From CAZRZN01 sp964604565 (GTDB lineage Bacteria > Pseudomonadota > Alphaproteobacteria > Rhodobacterales > Rhodobacteraceae), in NCBI GenBank assembly GCA_964604565.1, contig CAZRZN010000015.1:1-36439 (forward strand): a stretch of 36,439 bases of DNA, read 5' to 3'. This document shows, piece after piece, positions 32,525-36,439 of this stretch. A model generated the notes under the pieces. It was not told where the DNA came from. It did no database searches and was given only the letters and a program-made list of their open reading frames with translations. The position numbers and the translations under genes are program-made. Every line of letters starts with the position of its first letter. The stretch's first letter is position 1.

Positions 32525-33096
32525 CCAATACGCCTATAGAAGAACGCAAGATCTCTGCGCGCAAGGCGGCGTTTCAGCGACGAAAACTGGCCTTTGAGGC
32601 ACAATTGCCGGGTGCTGCGGGGAAATTGAGCGAGGTTCTGGCCGGGTATCGTGGTGCCCCTCTGTCGGGCTTCATGCCGATCCGGACAGAGATCGACCCC
32701 TTGCCCGCCATGGCGGAGGCCGCGGCCCATGGTCCGGTCGGGGTGCCGGTGATCACGGCCAAGGGTCAGCCGCTGCAATTTGCGCGGTGGGAACCGGGCT
32801 GTCCGATGATCGAGGGGCCTTTCGGCGCACGCATCCCGGAAACCCGCGAACTCTTGGAGCCGGAGGTTCTGATCGTCCCGCTTCTGGCCTTCGACCGAAA
32901 CGGTGGCAGGCTGGGTTATGGGGGCGGTTTTTACGACCGCACGCTGGAACGGCTGCGGGCTGCGAGGCCGACCCTGGCCATCGGTTTCGCCTTTTCCGTG
33001 CAGGAAATGGCGGATCTGCCTCTGGATGCCACGGACCAGCCTCTGGATCTCATCGTGACGGACACCGAAGTGATCACGCCGGCCAAACGGGGCTGA
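32521..33096 (+). CDS. 5-formyltetrahydrofolate cyclo-ligase
   Basis: A 191-residue cytosolic enzyme (MTHFS/YgfA family) that uses ATP to convert 5-formyl-THF to 5,10-methenyl-THF. The ATP-binding signature LGYGGGFYDRTLERL is present near residues 138-152. The basic N-terminal KISARKAAFQRRKLAFEAQ and the LSGFMPIRTEIDPLP segment are family-typical. The start is a TTG overlapping the mgtE stop (TTGA), a four-base overlap. No better start exists without losing conserved N-terminal residues. The link with magnesium transport may only be operon convenience, although the reaction needs Mg-ATP. In some bacteria the gene follows the 6S RNA; no such RNA was recognised here. Confidence 0.93.
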   Translation: MTNTPIEERKISARKAAFQRRKLAFEAQLPGAAGKLSEVLAGYRGAPLSGFMPIRTEIDPLPAMAEAAAHGPVGVPVITAKGQPLQFARWEPGCPMIEGPFGARIPETRELLEPEVLIVPLLAFDRNGGRLGYGGGFYDRTLERLRAARPTLAIGFAFSVQEMADLPLDATDQPLDLIVTDTEVITPAKRG

Positions 33097-33207
33097 TCCT
33101 GAGGCGCGATTTTCGAAACAGGCTTCTCCGCGATCCGACGCGCCGGTGCGGTGTTCCGAACCGGACGGACCCACGCCGAGCGCCGGGAATGGACCCGCCC
33201 GCGCGGT

Positions 33208-33744
33208 CTACTTGTCCATTTTCGACAGTTTGTTCTGAAGATCGGACAACTGGCGCTTGATCGCTTCGAGGTCTTCCTTGCTTTCAGAGACCGGGGTTTC
33301 GCCCTCCGCCCCGCCGCCGGGGCGTTTCATGGCCTTGAGAAACGCATCCTGCTGCGCCTGCATGGCCTCCAGCCCCTTGGCCATCGGGTTCATCGAATTC
33401 ACGTTCTCCAGCCATTTCGATTGGCTGTCGCGAAACATGTCAAAGCTTGCCGCCAGAAACTGCGGCACCGCCGAGGTGGCATGCGTGGTGTAGGATCGCA
33501 CGAGGTCCGTCAGCACGTTGATCGGCAGGACGCTCTGGCCCTTGCTCTCGTGCTCGGCGACGATCTGAAGCAGATATTGCCGCGTCAGGTCATCGCCGGA
33601 TTTCAGATCGATGATCTGAACATCCCGCCCATCGCGGATGAAACCCGAAATATCTTCAAGCGTGACATAATCGGAGGTCTCGGTGTTATAGAGCCGCCGA
33701 CTTGCATATCGCTTGATCAGAAGCGGCTTTTGACTCTCGGCCAC
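33208..33744 (-). CDS. phaR: polyhydroxyalkanoate synthesis regulator PhaR
   Basis: A 178-residue DNA-binding protein. The N-terminal PHB/PHA-accumulation regulator domain is clear: PLLIKRYASRRLYNTETSDYVTLEDI (residues 7-32), then a second block IVAEHESKGQSVLPINVLTDLVRSYT. The C-terminus is a coiled-coil-like segment (KEDLEAIKRQLSDLQNKLSKMDK). PhaR represses phasin and its own gene and is released when it binds growing PHA chains or granules, so the organism probably stores PHA. The start is a GTG with GGAGGAGGAGAG upstream. No PHA synthase or phasin gene lies in the window. A CTGC-N3-GCA-like site lies just upstream, consistent with autoregulation. Confidence 0.94.
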   Translation of the reverse strand: MAESQKPLLIKRYASRRLYNTETSDYVTLEDISGFIRDGRDVQIIDLKSGDDLTRQYLLQIVAEHESKGQSVLPINVLTDLVRSYTTHATSAVPQFLAASFDMFRDSQSKWLENVNSMNPMAKGLEAMQAQQDAFLKAMKRPGGGAEGETPVSESKEDLEAIKRQLSDLQNKLSKMDK

Positions 33745-33766
33745 AGGCTCTCCTCCTCCGGCATTG

Positions 33767-33777
33767 GTGCATTGCAG
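33767..33777 (-). promoter_or_regulatory. possible PhaR operator
   Basis: On the minus strand CTGC-AAT-GCAC fits the CTGC-N3-GCAG operator I recall for Rhodobacter PhaR at 7 of 8 fixed bases. It lies 23 bases before the phaR start, where autorepression would be expected. Confidence 0.4.
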
Positions 33778-33847
33778 AAAACCCTATGCGAGTGCAGCAC
33801 AAAAGGAAACCCTGCCCGCGTTCGGGGCGCATATTTCATGCGGTGTT

Positions 33848-35389
33848 TCAGAACAGGCTACCCTGTTCGGGCGGTTTTCTTGTCTTGGGTTTCCGGTCTG
33901 AGGATCGTCCGCCAAGTCTCAGCGAGCCATCGGCAAATTCGATCTCGAGGCCTGTGGCGGTTTCCGCGGCTGCCTTGGTCGTCACGACCTGTCCGTCGCC
34001 GCGCACAACCGCGTAGCCGCGCCGCAGCGTCTCGCGGTAGCCCAGCGTTTCGCGCAGGCGGTCCAGCGCCTCCAGCCGGTTGCGCAATTCGGCCAGCCGC
34101 GCGGCATGGCCCTCGTCCAGCCGTCGCGACAGGGTGGCCAACCGATCGGCCTGCGCGGCGATCTCGCGAGCTATGGGCCGCAGGCTCAGCCGGTCCGCGC
34201 GCCGTCCCAGCGCCTCGCGGCGCGCCGCCACCAGTCGGGCCAGTGCGGGCGCAAGACGGGACGCCCTGTCGTCGACGCGGCCACGCTCCACGCTGACGGC
34301 GCGGCTCAGCACGGAGGGGCGCAGGCTTCCGGTGCGTTCCGAGAGCGCGAGGCGCCGCTGATCGACCAGCCGGCGCAAGGCCGCCGGCAGCCTTTCACCC
34401 ATGACGTCCAGCCGTTGTCGGGGACCGTCCAGCAATTCCTCTGGCCGGGGCAGGGCGCGCCCGAGGTCGCGCAACCGCTGGCCGCGTGTCTCCAGCCGTT
34501 GCCCCATGGCCCGGGTCATCCGCGCGCCGTGGTCGCCCACGGTGCCTAGCAGGTCCAGCCGGACGGGCACCGCCAGTTCCGCCGCTGCTGTCGGGGTCGG
34601 GGCGCGCCGGTCCGCGACGAAATCGATCAGCGTCGTATCGGTCTCATGGCCGACCGCGGAAATCAGTGGGATCTCCGATGCCGCCGCGGCCCGTGCCACG
34701 ATTTCCTCGTTGAAGCCCCAGAGATCCTCCACGGACCCGCCACCGCGTGCCACGATCAGCAGATCGGGCCGGGGGAGCTTGCCCCCCGGCGTCATGCGGT
34801 TGAAGCCTTCGATGGCGCGCGCCACCTCGGGCGCGCAAGAGGCACCTTGCACAGCCACCGGCCAGATGAGCACCCTGCGCGGAAATCGTTCGCGCAGGCG
34901 GTGCAGGATGTCCCGGATCACCGCACCGGAGGGCGAGGTGACCACCCCGATCACGTCCGGCAGATAGGGCAGGCGTTTCTTGAGGTCCGCCGCGAACAGC
35001 CCTTCGGCCTGCAACTGCGCCTTGCGCTTTTCCAGCATCGCCATCAGCGCGCCCGCCCCGGCAGGGCGGATCTCCTCAATCACGATCTGGTATTTGGATT
35101 GCCCGGGAAAGGTGGTCATCCGCCCGGTCGCGATCACTTCCATGCCTTCCTCGGGCTGGGTCTGCTGGCGCGCGGCCACGCCTTTCCACATGACCCCTGA
35201 AATCACCGACTTGTCGTCCTTGAGGTCCAGATAGACATGGCCGGAACGCGGGCGGGATACGCGGCCCAGTTCGCCGCGCACCCGGACATGGCCGAATTCA
35301 CCCTCGATCGTGCGCTTGACCGCGCCCGACAGCTCGCTGACGCTGTATTCCGGTGTATTGCCCGGGGGGCCTTCGTCGATCAGATCCAT
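33848..35389 (-). CDS. xseA: exodeoxyribonuclease VII large subunit
   Basis: 513 residues from the ATG at 35389 (MDLIDEGPPGNTPEYSVSELS). The frame extends upstream for about 160 codons into the purD region without family sequence. The N-terminal OB-fold (FGHVRVRGELGRVSRPRSGHVYLDLKDD) is followed by the catalytic core: GVVTSPSGAVIRDILHRLRERFP, DLLIVARGGGSVEDLWGFNEE and ISAVGHETDTTLIDFVADRRAPTPTAAAE. A long arginine-rich helical coiled-coil (about 285-440) precedes the RGYAVVR end segment. Together with XseB (not in the window) it degrades single-stranded DNA to oligonucleotides in repair. It is divergent from purD, a gene pair often seen in alphaproteobacteria. Confidence 0.94.
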   Translation of the reverse strand: MDLIDEGPPGNTPEYSVSELSGAVKRTIEGEFGHVRVRGELGRVSRPRSGHVYLDLKDDKSVISGVMWKGVAARQQTQPEEGMEVIATGRMTTFPGQSKYQIVIEEIRPAGAGALMAMLEKRKAQLQAEGLFAADLKKRLPYLPDVIGVVTSPSGAVIRDILHRLRERFPRRVLIWPVAVQGASCAPEVARAIEGFNRMTPGGKLPRPDLLIVARGGGSVEDLWGFNEEIVARAAAASEIPLISAVGHETDTTLIDFVADRRAPTPTAAAELAVPVRLDLLGTVGDHGARMTRAMGQRLETRGQRLRDLGRALPRPEELLDGPRQRLDVMGERLPAALRRLVDQRRLALSERTGSLRPSVLSRAVSVERGRVDDRASRLAPALARLVAARREALGRRADRLSLRPIAREIAAQADRLATLSRRLDEGHAARLAELRNRLEALDRLRETLGYRETLRRGYAVVRGDGQVVTTKAAAETATGLEIEFADGSLRLGGRSSDRKPKTRKPPEQGSLF

Positions 35390-35546
35390 GCCGCCTCGCT
35401 TGCCCTTGTGTTCCGGCGACCTTAAACGACCGGTGAGCGGCAGAAAACCCGAACACCGGTATCTTCCGGCCTTTATGACCTCTGGGAAGTTGCGGCTTGC
35501 CGCGACGGGGACAGCGCCCCCGGACCCCGAACCAAGGAGAGCAGCC

Positions 35547-36439
35547 TTGAACATCCTCATTCTCGGCGGTGGCGGCCGCGAACATGCCCTTGCATGGGCC
35601 ACCCTGCAAAACCCCAAGTGTGACAAGCTGATCGTTGCCCCGGGCAACGCGGGCATCGCGCAGATCGCCGAATGCGCGCGGCTCGACATCGAGGACGGCG
35701 GCGCTGTGGCCGAGTTTGCCAGCGAAAACGCCATAGATCTCGTCATCGTCGGACCGGAGGCCCCGCTGGCCGCTGGGGTCTCCGACCGCCTGCGCGATGC
35801 GGGTATCCTTGTCTTCGGGCCTTCAGCGCAGGCCGCGCGTCTGGAGATTTCCAAGGCGTTCACCAAGGAAATCTGCGATGCGGTTCAAGCCCCAACCGCC
35901 GCCTACGGCCATTTCACGGACGCGGCCGCCGCCAAGGCCCATATCCGCGCGACGGGCACCCCGATCGTGGTTAAGGCCGACGGACTAGCGGCGGGCAAGG
36001 GGGTGATCATCGCCGAGACCATCGCCGAGGCCGAGGCTGCTGTCGACGAGATGTTCGCCGGCAAATTCGGCGGCGCAGGCGCCGAAGTGGTGATCGAGGA
36101 GTTCATGCAGGGCGAAGAGGCCAGCTTTTTCGTGCTGGTCGATGGCGAGACCTGCCTGCCCATCGGCACCGCGCAGGATCACAAGCGGATCGGTGAGGGC
36201 GACACCGGCCCAAACACCGGGGGCATGGGCGCCTATTCGCCCGCGCCGGTGATGACGGATGCGGTCACGCAAAAAGCGCTGGAGGCGATCGTGAGGCCCA
36301 CCATGGCGGAAATGGTGCGTCGGGGCACGCCATATCAGGGTGTCCTTTACGTCGGTCTGATGATCGACAAGGGGCAACCGCGTCTGGTGGAATACAACGT
36401 GCGCTTTGGCGATCCGGAATGTCAGGTGCTGATGATGCG
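35547..36439 (+). CDS. purD: phosphoribosylamine-glycine ligase, 3' end cut by window edge
   Basis: Starts at a TTG with AAGGAGA (35534-35540) and stays open through 297 codons to the last base, so the C-terminus is missing. The N-terminal NILILGGGGREHALAWA, the ATP-grasp segment IVVKADGLAAGKGVIIAET and the substrate-site DHKRIGEGDTGPNTGGMGAY all mark GARS/PurD. The final bases encode VEYNVRFGDPECQVLMM, the family's metal/ATP-binding end of the core. It catalyses the second step of purine synthesis: phosphoribosylamine + glycine + ATP to GAR. The 157-bp divergent gap with xseA shows no purine riboswitch that I could recognise. Confidence 0.95.
   Translation, partial: MNILILGGGGREHALAWATLQNPKCDKLIVAPGNAGIAQIAECARLDIEDGGAVAEFASENAIDLVIVGPEAPLAAGVSDRLRDAGILVFGPSAQAARLEISKAFTKEICDAVQAPTAAYGHFTDAAAAKAHIRATGTPIVVKADGLAAGKGVIIAETIAEAEAAVDEMFAGKFGGAGAEVVIEEFMQGEEASFFVLVDGETCLPIGTAQDHKRIGEGDTGPNTGGMGAYSPAPVMTDAVTQKALEAIVRPTMAEMVRRGTPYQGVLYVGLMIDKGQPRLVEYNVRFGDPECQVLMM

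Noticed and set aside
1..36439. CRISPR arrays, tRNA/rRNA genes, insertion sequences, prophage or integrase genes
   Set aside because: Looked for by eye across all gaps; no regularly spaced repeats, tRNA-like cloverleaves, transposases or integrases were found.

Overview
The window is a GC-rich chromosomal segment from an alphaproteobacterium, most likely a member of the Rhodobacteraceae (roseobacter group). This is inferred from gene content and order rather than from a marker gene. The run helicase - S4 RNA-binding protein - 7Fe ferredoxin - CarD is typical of the group. So are a SAM-II riboswitch in front of metZ, FolE2, a PhaR-type PHA regulator and a DUF5765 membrane protein. No rRNA, tRNA, CRISPR array, insertion sequence or prophage was seen. 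The first gene (helicase) and the last (purD) are cut by the window edges.

Left part (1-12.2 kb) is mostly housekeeping. A Suv3-like helicase abuts an S4-domain protein, followed by fdxA, carD with a clear terminator, a KefB/C-like cation:proton antiporter and an alpha/beta hydrolase. Next come metZ behind a SAM-II riboswitch, folE2 with a terminator, and the potassium transporter trkH.

Middle part (12.3-27.2 kb) looks like a low-oxygen/redox accessory region. It holds a PAS hybrid histidine kinase, a host-attachment-family protein, a one-haem cytochrome c lipoprotein, a small phage-ABA-like protein, and a DUF5765 membrane protein with PEP synthase and a small basic protein. Further on are a Crp/Fnr regulator without an Fe-S cysteine cluster, an OmpR-type response regulator, a site-2 protease with CBS domains, a P1B-type metal ATPase with a TPC(x)6P motif, and a second PAS hybrid kinase. 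Three sequences matching TTGAY-N4-RTCAA and two near matches lie in front of genes here. One has a -10-like element at exactly class II spacing. I infer that much of the region is one FNR/FixK-type regulon, with its probable regulator encoded inside it.

Right part (27.3-36.4 kb) returns to housekeeping: tex, guanine deaminase, the magnesium channel mgtE overlapping 5-formyl-THF cyclo-ligase, phaR, xseA and the start of purD.

The observations most worth following are (1) the SAM-II riboswitch with what reads as a complete transcription-attenuation platform, and (2) the FNR-box cluster with its unusual metal ATPase, membrane protease and small uncharacterised proteins. All motif and structure calls were made by eye; no alignments, profile searches or folding runs were possible.
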